Below are positions 49,641-58,660 of a stretch of DNA of 64,000 bases, piece after piece. Each line of letters begins with the position of its first letter. The first letter of the stretch is position 1. This DNA comes from Elioraea sp. (lineage in GTDB: Bacteria > Pseudomonadota > Alphaproteobacteria > Acetobacterales > Acetobacteraceae). The stretch spans positions 1 to 64,000 of the forward strand of contig NZ_JALHPR010000021.1 in the NCBI RefSeq assembly GCF_022842375.1, written 5' to 3'. A program made the position numbers and the translations under genes. The notes beneath the pieces are model-generated. The model did not search any database and was not told the DNA's origin. It saw only the letters and a list, made by a program, of their open reading frames with translations.

Positions 49641-50633
49641 ATGACGATGGCTGGGCATGGCACGGAACATGGGCATGACACCGAAAGCGCTTCCGTCCTG
49701 GCACGTTGGGCGGCAGGACCGCGCTTCGCTGCCCTTCCCGGCAGGCCCGACGGGCTTGCCCCGCCGAAGCTGTCCTTCGAGTTCTTTCCGCCGAAGACCG
49801 ATGCGCTCGAGGCCCAGCTCTGGTCCTGCATCCGACGGCTCGAGCCGCTGGCCCCGCGATTCGTCTCCGTGACCTACGGCGCTGGCGGCACCACGCGCGA
49901 ACGGACACACGCAACGGTTGCGCGGATCGCCCAGGACAGTTCGCTCACGCCGGCAGCGCATCTCACCTGCGTCGGCGCCAGCCGTGCCGAGGTCGATGCC
50001 GTCGCCCGCGCCTACTGGGAGGCCGGCGTACGGCACATCGTCGCACTCCGCGGTGATCCGCCGGCGGGGGTGACGCAGTACACTCCCCATCCTGAAGGCT
50101 ATGCCTTTGCGGCCGATCTCGTCGCCGGGCTGAACGCGATCGCGCCGTTCGAGATCTCGGTTGCCGCCTACCCGGAGACGCATCCCGGCGCGCTGTCGCC
50201 CGATGCCGACCTCGACAACCTCAAGCGCAAGATCGATGCAGGCGCTACGCGCGCGATCACGCAGTATTTCTTCGAGGCCGACAGCTATCTCCGCTTCCTC
50301 GACCGCTCACTCGCTGCGGGCATCACGGTGCCGATCGTGCCTGGCATCCTGCCGGTCACGAACTTCTCCCAGGTCGTGAAGTTCAGCGCGATGTGCGGCG
50401 CCTCGGTTCCCGCCTGGCTCGCGCGCATGTTCGAGGGGCTGGATGACGATCCCGAGACTCGGCGGATGGTCGCGGCCGTTGCTGCTGCCGAGCAGGTGCG
50501 CCTGCTGCAGGCTGCCGGCGTCGACGAGTTCCATTTCTACACGCTGAACCGGCCTGACCTGACCTACGCGATCGCCCATCTGCTTGGCGTGCGGCCGACG
50601 CGGGCTGCCGTCACGGCGACCGCTGCGGCGTGA
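49641..50633 (+). CDS. metF: methylenetetrahydrofolate reductase
   Basis: 330 aa flavoprotein that reduces 5,10-methylene-THF to 5-methyl-THF for methionine synthesis. The core starts with LSFEFFPPKTDALEAQLW (Glu in FEFFPP is catalytic), then FVSVTYGAGGTTRERT, HLTCVGASRAEV, ALRGDPP, FEISVAAYPETHPG, and the C-terminal barrel DEFHFYTLNRPDLTYAIAHLLGV. An N-terminal tail of 40 residues (GHGTEHGHDTESA) is unique and low complexity. ATG 49641 follows GGAAGACGG; a downstream start is possible but would remove only the tail. It is convergent with the symporter gene (23-base overlap). Confidence 0.95.
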   Translation: MTMAGHGTEHGHDTESASVLARWAAGPRFAALPGRPDGLAPPKLSFEFFPPKTDALEAQLWSCIRRLEPLAPRFVSVTYGAGGTTRERTHATVARIAQDSSLTPAAHLTCVGASRAEVDAVARAYWEAGVRHIVALRGDPPAGVTQYTPHPEGYAFAADLVAGLNAIAPFEISVAAYPETHPGALSPDADLDNLKRKIDAGATRAITQYFFEADSYLRFLDRSLAAGITVPIVPGILPVTNFSQVVKFSAMCGASVPAWLARMFEGLDDDPETRRMVAAVAAAEQVRLLQAAGVDEFHFYTLNRPDLTYAIAHLLGVRPTRAAVTATAAA

Positions 50634-51564
50634 CCAGGCGGCGATAGACAGGCGCCAGCAGGAACGGGCTCAGGAACAGCGGGAACTGGCAGAGGGCAAA
50701 GAACAGCAGCAGGTCAGGCTCGCTGTCCGACGGCATCACTGCAAGATAGAGCGCCATGTTGCGATTGCCCGACATCAACCCCGAGGCAAGCGCGATCCGC
50801 TGGCCGAACGGGGCGAACGCAAGCGCCGTCAGCGCATTCAGCCCGTAATTGCAGAGAAAGCCGAGCGCCGTTGCCAGCGCGACGAAACCCGGGCGCGCAA
50901 TGGCGGTGGCCAGGATGCCATCCATCACGCCGACGCCGTAGAGCACGACAAGCAGCACCGCCGCACCGTCGATCGCGCCCGCATGGGGTTTCAGGCGCGC
51001 CTCGCCGAACGCGCGGCGCACAGCGAGGCTGACGACGAGCGGCAGGCCGACGACGAGCAGAAGCCGTGCCGAGAGGCCCGCCACCGTGATCGGCAGCGCG
51101 ATGCCGAGCAGGCCAAGCGCCAGCGGCGGTGCCGTGAACGGCACGATCAGCGTCGACAGCACCGATCCCACCAGGGAAATCTGCGCATCGAGCCCGACGA
51201 GTCGCGCGAAGGCAGGCGCGGAGGTCGTCGCACACCCGGTCGCGACGATGACGAAGGCAGCGCCGAGCGGGCCCGAGAACCCAACCTGTTCGGCAAGCCA
51301 CACGCCGGCAAAGGCCACGAGCGGTGCACCGACCATCAACCAGGCGAGCAGCCAGAGAACGAGGCCTGGCCTCCGCAGATAGGCGAACACCGCCGCGAAA
51401 TCGACGCGCAGCAGCACAAGCGTCATCAACCCGACGACCGTCGGCGTGACGATGAAGCGCATCGCACGCGCAAGTGGTGGCACGAACAACCCGACGAAGA
51501 TCGACAGCGCCAGCAGGATTGCGCCACGCCGGGAGAAAAACTCAAGGAATCGACCGATCATCAT
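50611..51564 (-). CDS. bile acid:sodium symporter family protein
   Basis: 317 aa integral membrane protein with about nine helices. It begins MMIGRFLEFFSRRGAILLALSIFVGLFVPPLA and includes FVIVATGCATTSAPAFARLVGLDAQISLVGS, a segment typical of the BASS family core, and ALASGLMSGNRNMALYLAVMPSD. The substrate is unknown; the family transports organic anions with sodium. Start ATG 51564 or 51561. The last 23 bases overlap the convergent metF. Confidence 0.88.
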   Translation of the reverse strand: MMIGRFLEFFSRRGAILLALSIFVGLFVPPLARAMRFIVTPTVVGLMTLVLLRVDFAAVFAYLRRPGLVLWLLAWLMVGAPLVAFAGVWLAEQVGFSGPLGAAFVIVATGCATTSAPAFARLVGLDAQISLVGSVLSTLIVPFTAPPLALGLLGIALPITVAGLSARLLLVVGLPLVVSLAVRRAFGEARLKPHAGAIDGAAVLLVVLYGVGVMDGILATAIARPGFVALATALGFLCNYGLNALTALAFAPFGQRIALASGLMSGNRNMALYLAVMPSDSEPDLLLFFALCQFPLFLSPFLLAPVYRRLVTPQRSP

Positions 51565-51631
51565 CCGCGCGACGGCTTTCACGTCTGATCGGCCCTTTGC
51601 GTGGCCGCGCGGGTGTTCTATATGCCCCGCC

Positions 51632-52126
51632 ATGCACACGCTACCTGTCCTGGTCGCGGCGCTCGTCATGCTCGGCGCTGCTCCGTCCTTCGCTGCCTGC
51701 AACTCTCCAGCCGCACCGGGTGCGGACTGGCGGCGCTGTCTGCTCGACAGGCGCGATCTCACGGGGGCCGATCTCACCGGCGCGGTCCTCCGGGACGCGT
51801 CGCTGCAGCGCGCGACGCTCGCGGGCACGAAACTCGTGAACGTCGAAGGGCCGGATGCCCGCTTCGTATCGGCCGACCTGAAGAAGGCCGATCTCTCCGG
51901 GTCGAACTTCCGCGGCGCCGATTTCACGCGTGCCGACATGCGCGAGGCCGTGCTGAAGCAGACCGACCTGCGCGGGGCGCGCTTCTTCGGTGCCGACCTG
52001 CGTGGCGCTGACCTCACCGGGGCCGATCTCGGCGGCGTCGATCTGAACAACGCACGCCTTGGCGGCGCGCGCTGGGTCGATGGTGAGCGGGTCTGCGCCG
52101 AAAACTCGATGGGCATCTGCCAATAG
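51632..52126 (+). CDS. exported pentapeptide-repeat protein
   Basis: 164 aa. A signal peptide MHTLPVLVAALVMLGAAPSFAA precedes a short cysteine-containing N-terminus (CNSPAAPGADWRRC), and about 17 tandem A(D/N)LXX-type pentapeptides follow (DLTGADLTGAVLRDASLQRATLAGTKL... GADLRGADLTGADLGGVDLNNARLGG). These build a right-handed square beta-helix with a DNA-like shape; cytoplasmic relatives include quinolone-resistance proteins, but this one is secreted. ATG 51632 (CATGCACACG) is chosen because it begins the signal. Function unknown. Confidence 0.9.
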   Translation: MHTLPVLVAALVMLGAAPSFAACNSPAAPGADWRRCLLDRRDLTGADLTGAVLRDASLQRATLAGTKLVNVEGPDARFVSADLKKADLSGSNFRGADFTRADMREAVLKQTDLRGARFFGADLRGADLTGADLGGVDLNNARLGGARWVDGERVCAENSMGICQ

Positions 52127-52180
52127 GCGCCGTTGCCAAGCGACATTGCAGTGACTGCTGCGGCTGATCATGCTGCGGCG

Positions 52181-54379
52181 ATGGATCCCCATCCCTATCT
52201 CGCCCGCCTGAATCCGGAGCAGCGCGAGGCCGTCGAGACGCTCGATGGCCCGCTGCTCGTGCTGGCCGGCGCAGGGACCGGGAAAACGCGGGTCCTGACC
52301 GCCCGATTCGCGCACCTGCTGCTGACCGGCCGTGCCGCGCCCGGCGAGGTGCTCGCGGTCACCTTCACCAACAAGGCCGCGCGCGAGATGCGCGAGCGTG
52401 TTGCCGCGATGCTCGGCCGCACGGTCGAGGGCCTCTGGCTCGGCACGTTCCACGCGCTTTGCGTGCGCATGCTCCGCCGCCACGCCGAGCGGGTCGGCCT
52501 CAAGTCCAACTTCACCATCCTCGATACCGATGACCAGCTGCGGCTCCTGAAGCAGGTGATGGAGGCGGCCAACCTCGACACCAAGCGCTGGCCGCCGCCC
52601 GGCATGATGTCGGTGATCCAGCGCTGGAAGGACCGCGGGCTCGCGCCATCGGCCGTGACGCCTGTGGAGGACAGTGAGTTCGGCGGCGGCCGCGCGCGCG
52701 CGATCTACGCCGACTACCAGGCCCGGCTTCTCGCGCTGAACGCCGCCGATTTCGGCGACCTGCTGCTCCACGCCGTCACGCTGCTGCAGCGAGAGCCCGA
52801 GGTGCTGGCCGAGTACCACCGACGCTTCCGCTACATCCTGGTCGACGAGTACCAGGACACGAACACGGTGCAGTATCTCTGGCTGCGCCTGCTCGCGCAG
52901 AAGCACCGCAACATCTGCTGCGTCGGCGACGATGACCAGTCGATCTACTCCTGGCGCGGGGCGGAGGTGGAGAACATCCTCCGCTTCGAGCGTGATTTCC
53001 CCGGTGCCGTGATCGTCAGGCTCGAGCGCAACTACCGCTCGACGCGCCCGATCCTCGCCGCTGCCTCGGCGCTGATCGCGCAGAACGAGGGGCGGCTGGG
53101 CAAGACGCTGCGGCCCGGCCGCGAGGATGCGGAGGGCGACAATGTCGAGGTGCACGCGCTCTGGGACAGCGAGGAGGAGGCGCGCATGGTTGGCGGGCGC
53201 ATCGAGGCGCTCCGCCACGACGGGCATTCGCTCGCCGAGATCGCCGTTCTCGTCCGCGCCGGCTTCCAGACGCGCGCCTTCGAGGAGCGGATGATCACCC
53301 TCGGCATTCCCTACCGCGTCGTCGGCGGCTTGCGCTTCTATGAGCGCGCCGAGATCCGCGATGCGATGGCCTATCTCCGCCTGCTGACGCAGCCTGCCGA
53401 TGACCTGGCATTCGAGCGCATCGTGAACACGCCGCGCCGCGGCGTCGGCGACACGGCGCTGCGCGCGATCCACGAGGCAGCGCGGCGTGACCAGGTGCCG
53501 CTGTCGATCGCGGCGGAGGCGCTCGTCGGCACCGATGTGCTGAAGGGCAAGGCACGGCCCGCACTTGCGCAGTTCTTCCGCGACCTCTCGCGCTGGCGCG
53601 CGATGCTCGACCGCGAGGGGCATGTCGCGACGGTCGCGACCGTGCTGGACGAGAGCGGCTATACCGACATGTGGCGGAACGACCCGTCACCGGAAGCACC
53701 GGGGCGGCTCGAGAACCTGCGCGAGCTCCTGCGCGCCATCGCCGATTTCGAAACCCTCGGCGGCTTTCTCGAGCATGTCGCCCTGGTGATGGAGAACGAC
53801 GAGGCGGCGGAAGCGGACCGCGTGACGCTGATGACGCTGCACGCCGCCAAGGGCCTCGAGTTCGACACGGTGTTCCTGCCTGGCTGGGAGGAGGGCGTGT
53901 TCCCGAACCAGCGCTCGCTCGACGAAGGTGGTGCGAAATCGCTCGAGGAGGAGCGGCGCCTCGCCTATGTCGGACTCACCCGCGCACGGCGCCGTGCCAT
54001 CGTCTCGTGGGCCGCGAACCGGCGCATCTACGCCAACTGGCAGAGCTCGATCCCCTCGCGTTTCGTCGCCGAACTGCCCGAGGCGCATGTGACGCGCAGT
54101 GCCGTGTCCGGCCTGCAGGCGGCGCGCAACATCGACACGGCGTCCTCCATGTTCCCTGCCATCGGCTTCGGCGGGCCGCGGCGTGGCCGCGTGATCGAGG
54201 CCGGCGCCTGGGAGGTGACGCCACGGCCCGCGCGCGAAGGGGCCATTCCCGTGGGCTCGCGCGTGTTCCACCAGAAATTCGGGTACGGCACGGTGCGCGG
54301 CGTCGATGACGACAAGCTCGATGTCGAGTTCGCCACGGGCACCAAGCGCATCCTCGACCGGTTCGTGGAGAAGGCATGA
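52181..54379 (+). CDS. uvrD: ATP-dependent DNA helicase UvrD/PcrA
   Basis: 732 aa SF1A helicase unwinding DNA 3' to 5' in nucleotide excision and mismatch repair. Motifs in order: Q-motif LNPEQREAVETLDGP, Walker A AGAGTGKT, motif Ia TFTNKAAREMRERV, motif II VDEYQDTNTVQYLW, motif III CVGDDDQSIYSWRGA, motif IV ERNYRSTRPILAAA, motif V TLHAAKGLEFDTVFLPGWEEGVFPN and motif VI EERRLAYVGLTRARR. A C-terminal tudor-like region (GSRVFHQKFGYGTVRGVDDDKLDVEF) is typical of PcrA/UvrD. ATG 52181 (MDPHPYLARLNPEQ) is chosen; a TTG at 52133 and GTG at 52151 are in frame upstream. It overlaps prmA by four bases. Confidence 0.96.
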   Translation: MDPHPYLARLNPEQREAVETLDGPLLVLAGAGTGKTRVLTARFAHLLLTGRAAPGEVLAVTFTNKAAREMRERVAAMLGRTVEGLWLGTFHALCVRMLRRHAERVGLKSNFTILDTDDQLRLLKQVMEAANLDTKRWPPPGMMSVIQRWKDRGLAPSAVTPVEDSEFGGGRARAIYADYQARLLALNAADFGDLLLHAVTLLQREPEVLAEYHRRFRYILVDEYQDTNTVQYLWLRLLAQKHRNICCVGDDDQSIYSWRGAEVENILRFERDFPGAVIVRLERNYRSTRPILAAASALIAQNEGRLGKTLRPGREDAEGDNVEVHALWDSEEEARMVGGRIEALRHDGHSLAEIAVLVRAGFQTRAFEERMITLGIPYRVVGGLRFYERAEIRDAMAYLRLLTQPADDLAFERIVNTPRRGVGDTALRAIHEAARRDQVPLSIAAEALVGTDVLKGKARPALAQFFRDLSRWRAMLDREGHVATVATVLDESGYTDMWRNDPSPEAPGRLENLRELLRAIADFETLGGFLEHVALVMENDEAAEADRVTLMTLHAAKGLEFDTVFLPGWEEGVFPNQRSLDEGGAKSLEEERRLAYVGLTRARRRAIVSWAANRRIYANWQSSIPSRFVAELPEAHVTRSAVSGLQAARNIDTASSMFPAIGFGGPRRGRVIEAGAWEVTPRPAREGAIPVGSRVFHQKFGYGTVRGVDDDKLDVEFATGTKRILDRFVEKA

Positions 54380-55266
54380 AGGCCGTTGATCTCCCGCGGC
54401 TTTTCGTCACGGTTCCGGAGCATGCCGTGCCGGCTTTCGCCGCCGCATTCGAGAGCGCGTGCGAGAGCGTCTCGTTCTTCCGGATGCACGACCAGGGCCA
54501 CCCGACGTCGGACGACTGGACGGTGGAGGGGCTGCTGCGGGACCCCGCCGCGCGCGGCGCTCTCGACGGCGCCCTGGCGCTGGCCGCCGCGGTTGCCGGC
54601 ATCGCCCCGCCCGCCCTGGCGGAGGAGAGCGTCGAGGCGGAAGGCTGGCTCGCGCGGACCCGCGAGGCCTTTCCGCCCCAGCCCATCGGCAGCCGCTTCC
54701 TGATCCGCGGGACGCATGACGCCGACGTGACGATGCCTGGCCGCATCGCGCTCACCATCGACGCAGGGCTTGCCTTCGGCTCAGGCGAGCATGCGACGAC
54801 GCGCGGCTGCCTCATGGCGCTCGAACGCCTGCCGCGGCCGAAGGGGCGGATGGCCGATATCGGCACCGGCTCAGGCGTGCTGGCGCTCGCCGCCGTCGCG
54901 CTCTGGCACGTCAAGGCGATCGGGGTGGAGATCGAGCCCTGGGCCGCGCGCGTGGCGGCCGAGAATGCGCGGATGAACCGGCTGCATCTGCTGGCCACGC
55001 TCGTGCACGGCAATGGCTGGCACGCGCCGGCCATCCGCCGCCACGCGCCCTACGGCCTCGTCACCGCCAACATCCTCGCGAGGCCGCTGTGCGCCATGGC
55101 GGCCGACCTTGCCCGTAACCTCAAGCGCGGTGGGCATGCGGTGCTGTCGGGGTTGCTGGTGGAGCAGGCGCCGATGGTGCTTGCCGCCCATCGCCGCGTC
55201 GGCCTCTCGCTCGCCGGGCAGATCGACATCGGCCCCTGGGCGACACTGATCCTCCACAAGCGCTGA
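54376..55266 (+). CDS. prmA: ribosomal protein L11 methyltransferase
   Basis: 296 aa SAM-dependent methyltransferase that trimethylates ribosomal protein L11. It has the diagnostic AFGSGEHATTRGCLMALERL and DIGTGSGVLALAAVALWHVKAIGVEIEPWAARVAAENA, with Asn-Ile-Leu-Ala (TANILARPLCAMA) as the catalytic loop. An N-terminal L11-binding domain precedes this. It starts inside the end of uvrD (ATGA overlap). A hairpin with eight G/C pairs follows at 55282-55309. Confidence 0.94.
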   Translation: MKAVDLPRLFVTVPEHAVPAFAAAFESACESVSFFRMHDQGHPTSDDWTVEGLLRDPAARGALDGALALAAAVAGIAPPALAEESVEAEGWLARTREAFPPQPIGSRFLIRGTHDADVTMPGRIALTIDAGLAFGSGEHATTRGCLMALERLPRPKGRMADIGTGSGVLALAAVALWHVKAIGVEIEPWAARVAAENARMNRLHLLATLVHGNGWHAPAIRRHAPYGLVTANILARPLCAMAADLARNLKRGGHAVLSGLLVEQAPMVLAAHRRVGLSLAGQIDIGPWATLILHKR

Positions 55267-55281
55267 GCCAAGAAACGAGAA

Positions 55282-55309
55282 GGGCGGGGCCCGTTGCCGG
55301 ACCCCGCCC
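55282..55309. terminator. GC-rich bidirectional hairpin between prmA and the DUF1127 gene
   Basis: GGGCGGGG (55282-55289) pairs with CCCCGCCC (55302-55309); CC (55291-55292) also pairs with GG (55299-55300) around a six-base loop with a single mismatch. It sits 15 bases after the prmA stop and 27 bases from the end of the convergent gene. Probably terminates both transcripts. Confidence 0.65.
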
Positions 55310-55336
55310 CTGATCGTCGTCAGTCAAGCCGGTGGG

Positions 55337-55735
55337 TCAGGCAGCAGCCTTGGCCATCGTCGGCACGTTGCCGTTCGCGGCCAAGGGCCGTGCCGCAACC
55401 GCGGCGCGGCGCGGGCTGGTGCGGGCGACTGCGAAATCCTCGTCGAACACGCGGGCAAGGTCGGCCCGCTCGAGCCCGATGTCGGCGAGCTCACGCTCGT
55501 TCATCGCGTTGAGCTGGTCGAACACCGCGCGGCGGTCGGGGTAGCGCGCGAGGAACAGCAGGGCGGCGCGGATGCCGCGATAGGTGGCGGTGACCGCGCG
55601 CGCGAGGCCCCGGCCGATCGCCTCGTCGCGGGCGCGCATGGCGGCAAGCCGGATGGCCTCCACATCGCGTGCGTGGCGGCTCGGGGCCAGGTTCAGGAGG
55701 AGGGCCGTCTCCTCCTTGGTGATGCGGGCGTCCAT
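55337..55735 (-). CDS. DUF1127 domain protein
   Basis: 132 aa. The C-terminal part FDQLNAMNERELADIGLERADLARVFDEDF matches the DUF1127 (YjiS-like) motif found in small alphaproteobacterial proteins, some of which bind RNA or help phosphate/carbon metabolism. The N-terminal 70 residues are helical with an ARYRG-like amphipathic segment (RGIRAALLFLARYPDRRAVF). Start ATG 55735 (MDARITKEETALLLNL). Function unknown. Confidence 0.85.
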   Translation of the reverse strand: MDARITKEETALLLNLAPSRHARDVEAIRLAAMRARDEAIGRGLARAVTATYRGIRAALLFLARYPDRRAVFDQLNAMNERELADIGLERADLARVFDEDFAVARTSPRRAAVAARPLAANGNVPTMAKAAA

Positions 55736-55911
55736 GGTCTAGGGTCCTTCGGGTGCGAGGGGGCAGCTCTCGGCCGTCGCCGTCAGTGGCGCCGGCTGCC
55801 ACCCCGTGTTCGCCTTACCAACATGGGATTCCGCGGCTCTTCGCACATGCGAGATGATCCCCGAGCCGCTATGCGTCCAGCGCATGGATTTTGCGGAGCT
55901 ATGAAATCGCT

Positions 55912-57708
55912 GTGAAACACTCGGTTAATCTTCGTGTGGTGGGCCTCCGCGCCGAACTCGCGCGCCGTGGGCTCGACGGGTTCGTCGTGCCGCGCGCCGA
56001 CGAGCACCTCAACGAGTACATCCCCGCGTCGGCCGACCGGCTGCGCTGGCTCACGGGTTTCACCGGCTCGGCCGGGCTTGCCATCGTGCTGGCGGATGCA
56101 GCGGCGATGTTCACCGACGGGCGTTACCTGCTGCAGGTCGGCGCCGAGGTCGATGGCACGACGTTTACCATCCGCCACATCATCGAGGCCTCGCCCGAGG
56201 CCTGGCTGCGCGAGAGCCTGAAGCCGGGCCAGCGCGTGGGCTATGACCCGTGGCTGCATGGCGAGGAGGGGCTGGCGCGGCTGACGGCCGCTGCTGCTGC
56301 CGTCGGCGCATCGCTCGTGCCGGTCGCTGACAACCCGGTCGATGCGGTGTGGGACGATCGGCCCGCACCGCCTGCCGGGCGACCCGTGCCGCACCCCGTC
56401 GCCTTTGCCGGCGAGGAGGCGGGGGAGAAGCGCGCGCGCATTGCCGCTGCGATCGGCAAGGCAGGGGGGAAGGCAGCGCTGCTGACGGCACCCGAGAGCA
56501 TCGCCTGGCTGCTGAACATCCGGGGCGACGATGTGCCCTACAACCCCATCGCACTCGCCTTCGCGCTCGCGCGCGATGACGGGCGCGTCACCCTGTTCAT
56601 CGACCCCGCGCGCGTCGACGCCGCGCTGCGCGTGCATCTCGGCAACGCGGTGGCGGTCGAGCCGCCGTCCTCCCTCGGCGCCGCGCTCGATGCGCTCGGT
56701 GCTGCCAAGGCCACCGTGATGGTCGATCCGCGCGGGACGCCATCGTGGTTCCCCGCACGGCTGCGTGACGCGGGTGCTGCGGTGCTCGCAGAGCCTGATC
56801 CCGTTTTGTTGCCGAAATCATGCAAGAACGCTACCGAACAGGCTGGCTCGCGCGCGGCGCAATTGCGTGATGCCGTGGCGATCGCCCGCTTCCTCGCCTG
56901 GTTCGACGCCGAGGCGCCGAAGGGAATGCTCACCGAACTCGCGGCAGGGGATGAACTGCTCAGGCTCCGCGCCGAGGGCGAACATTTCGCAGGAGAATCA
57001 TTTCCCGCCATCACCGGCTCAGGCCCCAACGGCGCGATCATCCACTACCGCGCGACGGAGGCAACGAACCGGCGCATCGGCCCGGGCGACGTGTTCCTCC
57101 TCGACAGCGGTGCCCAGTATCGCGATGGCACCACCGACATCACCCGCACCATGCTGGTGGATGGCACGACAGCGGATCTCGCCGAGATCGCCGATCGTTT
57201 CACGCGCGTGCTGAAGGGCCACATCGCGATCGCGACGCTGCGGTTCCCGAAAGGGGTTGCCGGCCCGCATCTCGAGGCGCAGGCGCGCCGCGCGCTCTGG
57301 GATGTCGGGCTCGACTATGACCACGGCACCGGCCATGGCGTGGGCAGCTACCTCTCGGTGCACGAGGGGCCGACGGGGCTGTCGCGCGCCGCGCGGCCGA
57401 TCCCGCTCGCACCCGGGATGATCCTCTCGAACGAGCCGGGCTTCTATGCCAATGGCCGCTACGGCATCAGGCTCGAGAACCTGCTGCTGGTGCGCGATGA
57501 GGAGATCGCGGGCGCGACAAAGCCGTTCCTGGCCTTCGAGACGCTGACGCTCGCGCCGTTCGACCGCCGGCTGGTCGCGGCGGCGTTGCTCACTGAGACG
57601 GAACGATCCTGGATCGACACCTACCACGCCCGCGTGCTGCGCGAGGTCGGCCCCCGCGTGTCGCCCGCCGTGGCGTCCTGGCTCGCCGCCGCCTGCGCGC
57701 CATTGTGA
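55912..57708 (+). CDS. M24B family Xaa-Pro aminopeptidase (PepP/AMPP2-like)
   Basis: 598 aa, matching the long three-domain aminopeptidases P. Two N-terminal creatinase-like domains (LRAELARRGLDGFVVPRADEHLNEYIPASADRLRWLTGFTGSAG, TDGRYLLQVGAEV, PESIAWLLNIRGDDVPYNP) are followed by the catalytic pita-bread domain: dimetal Asp in VFLLDSGAQYRDGTTDITRT, His in HGTGHGVGSYLSVHEGP, and Glu in ILSNEPGFY and GIRLENLLLV. The start is uncertain: GTG 55912 is used; TTG 55891 would add seven residues. An out-of-frame ATG at 55901 opens a five-codon frame (ends TGA 55915) overlapping this start. It overlaps the DUF1810 gene by four bases. Confidence 0.92.
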   Translation: MKHSVNLRVVGLRAELARRGLDGFVVPRADEHLNEYIPASADRLRWLTGFTGSAGLAIVLADAAAMFTDGRYLLQVGAEVDGTTFTIRHIIEASPEAWLRESLKPGQRVGYDPWLHGEEGLARLTAAAAAVGASLVPVADNPVDAVWDDRPAPPAGRPVPHPVAFAGEEAGEKRARIAAAIGKAGGKAALLTAPESIAWLLNIRGDDVPYNPIALAFALARDDGRVTLFIDPARVDAALRVHLGNAVAVEPPSSLGAALDALGAAKATVMVDPRGTPSWFPARLRDAGAAVLAEPDPVLLPKSCKNATEQAGSRAAQLRDAVAIARFLAWFDAEAPKGMLTELAAGDELLRLRAEGEHFAGESFPAITGSGPNGAIIHYRATEATNRRIGPGDVFLLDSGAQYRDGTTDITRTMLVDGTTADLAEIADRFTRVLKGHIAIATLRFPKGVAGPHLEAQARRALWDVGLDYDHGTGHGVGSYLSVHEGPTGLSRAARPIPLAPGMILSNEPGFYANGRYGIRLENLLLVRDEEIAGATKPFLAFETLTLAPFDRRLVAAALLTETERSWIDTYHARVLREVGPRVSPAVASWLAAACAPL

Positions 57709-58127
57709 GCGACGCGCACGACCTCGCGCGCTTCGTCGCTGCCCAGGCGCCGATGATCGATGCGGTGTTGGCGGAGCTCCGCGCCGGCCGCAAGCGCACG
57801 CACTGGATGTGGTTCGTGTTCCCGCAACTCCGCGGCCTTGGCACCTCGCCGATGGCCGAGCGCTACGGCATCGCCTCGCTGGCCGAGGCGCGCGCCTATC
57901 TCGCCCACCCCCTCCTCGGCCCACGGCTGCGGGAGTGCACCGAGGCCGTGCTGGACCATGCCGGCACGGACCTCGGTGTCATCCTCGGGCCCGTCGATGC
58001 GCTCAAGTTCCGCTCGTCGATGACGCTGTTCGCCCACGCCGCAATCGAGGATGACGGCGTGTTCGATCGCGCCCTCGACACCTTCTGCGAGGGCCGACGC
58101 GATGAGCGCACCCTCGCGTTGCTTTAG
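57705..58127 (+). CDS. DUF1810 family protein
   Basis: 140 aa DUF1810 protein, function unknown. Typical blocks are HDLARFVAAQAPMIDAVLAELRAGRKRTHWMWFVFPQLRGLGTSPMAERYGI, and LLGPRLRECTEAVL, DALKFRSSMTLFAHA. Start GTG 57705 overlaps the aminopeptidase stop by four bases (GTGA). Its stop overlaps the convergent SRPBCC gene by four bases. DUF1810 proteins are cytoplasmic, often next to unrelated genes. Confidence 0.92.
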   Translation: MSDAHDLARFVAAQAPMIDAVLAELRAGRKRTHWMWFVFPQLRGLGTSPMAERYGIASLAEARAYLAHPLLGPRLRECTEAVLDHAGTDLGVILGPVDALKFRSSMTLFAHAAIEDDGVFDRALDTFCEGRRDERTLALL

Positions 58128-58660
58128 CGCGGCAGCCGCGCGTCGTACTCGCCGCGCAGCCTCTGCCAGGTGCTCCAGAACGGCCCGGGCGCCTGCCCGC
58201 GCGAGACGGCAGCGAGAATGTCGAGATGCGCGTGCCAGCCGCCCGCGACGCTGAGCAGCGTGTCACGGTCGGGCAGGTTGCGGTGCTCGATCACGAGCCG
58301 CACCTCGTCGCCCCACGGCTCGAGCGTGAACGTCACGTCGCCGGCATTGCCCCAGCCCATGACGAGCAGCCGCGGCGGCTCGATGCGCGTGATGGTGCTC
58401 TCCAGCCGGTGTTCGCACGGGTGGCCCTCCGGCCTCGGCTCGTCGTGACCGGTCAGCGTATCGTTGTGCCATGTGAGCGAGACGCGCCCGCCGACATGCA
58501 GCTCCATCTCGCCGGTCGCCAGCCATCGGCCGCGCTTGTCGCTCTCGGTCAGGTACGCCCAGACGCGCTCGATCGGGCCTGGCAGAAGCCGCTCGATGCG
58601 GAGCGTCATCGGCGCGGTGAGCACGCCGTAGCCAGGGCGGAATGCCGTGTCAGCCATCAT
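58124..58660 (-). CDS. SRPBCC family protein (AHSA1-like)
   Basis: 178 aa START-like ligand-binding or co-chaperone domain (AHSA1/SRPBCC). It shows IERLLPGPIERVWAYLTESDKRGRWLATGEMELHVGGRVSLTWHNDTL and the second half LVMGWGNAGDVTFTLEPWGDEVRLVIEHRNLPDRDTLLSVAGGWHAHLDIL. These genes are commonly paired with ArsR regulators, as here: it overlaps the regulator stop by eleven bases. Start ATG 58660, or 58657; AAAGGAGAG precedes. Ligand unknown. Confidence 0.92.
   Translation of the reverse strand: MMADTAFRPGYGVLTAPMTLRIERLLPGPIERVWAYLTESDKRGRWLATGEMELHVGGRVSLTWHNDTLTGHDEPRPEGHPCEHRLESTITRIEPPRLLVMGWGNAGDVTFTLEPWGDEVRLVIEHRNLPDRDTLLSVAGGWHAHLDILAAVSRGQAPGPFWSTWQRLRGEYDARLPR

Noticed and set aside
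51641-53623. Long minus-strand open frame (660 codons) opposite the pentapeptide protein and helicase
   Set aside because: Shadow of two well-supported genes; no recognisable domain.
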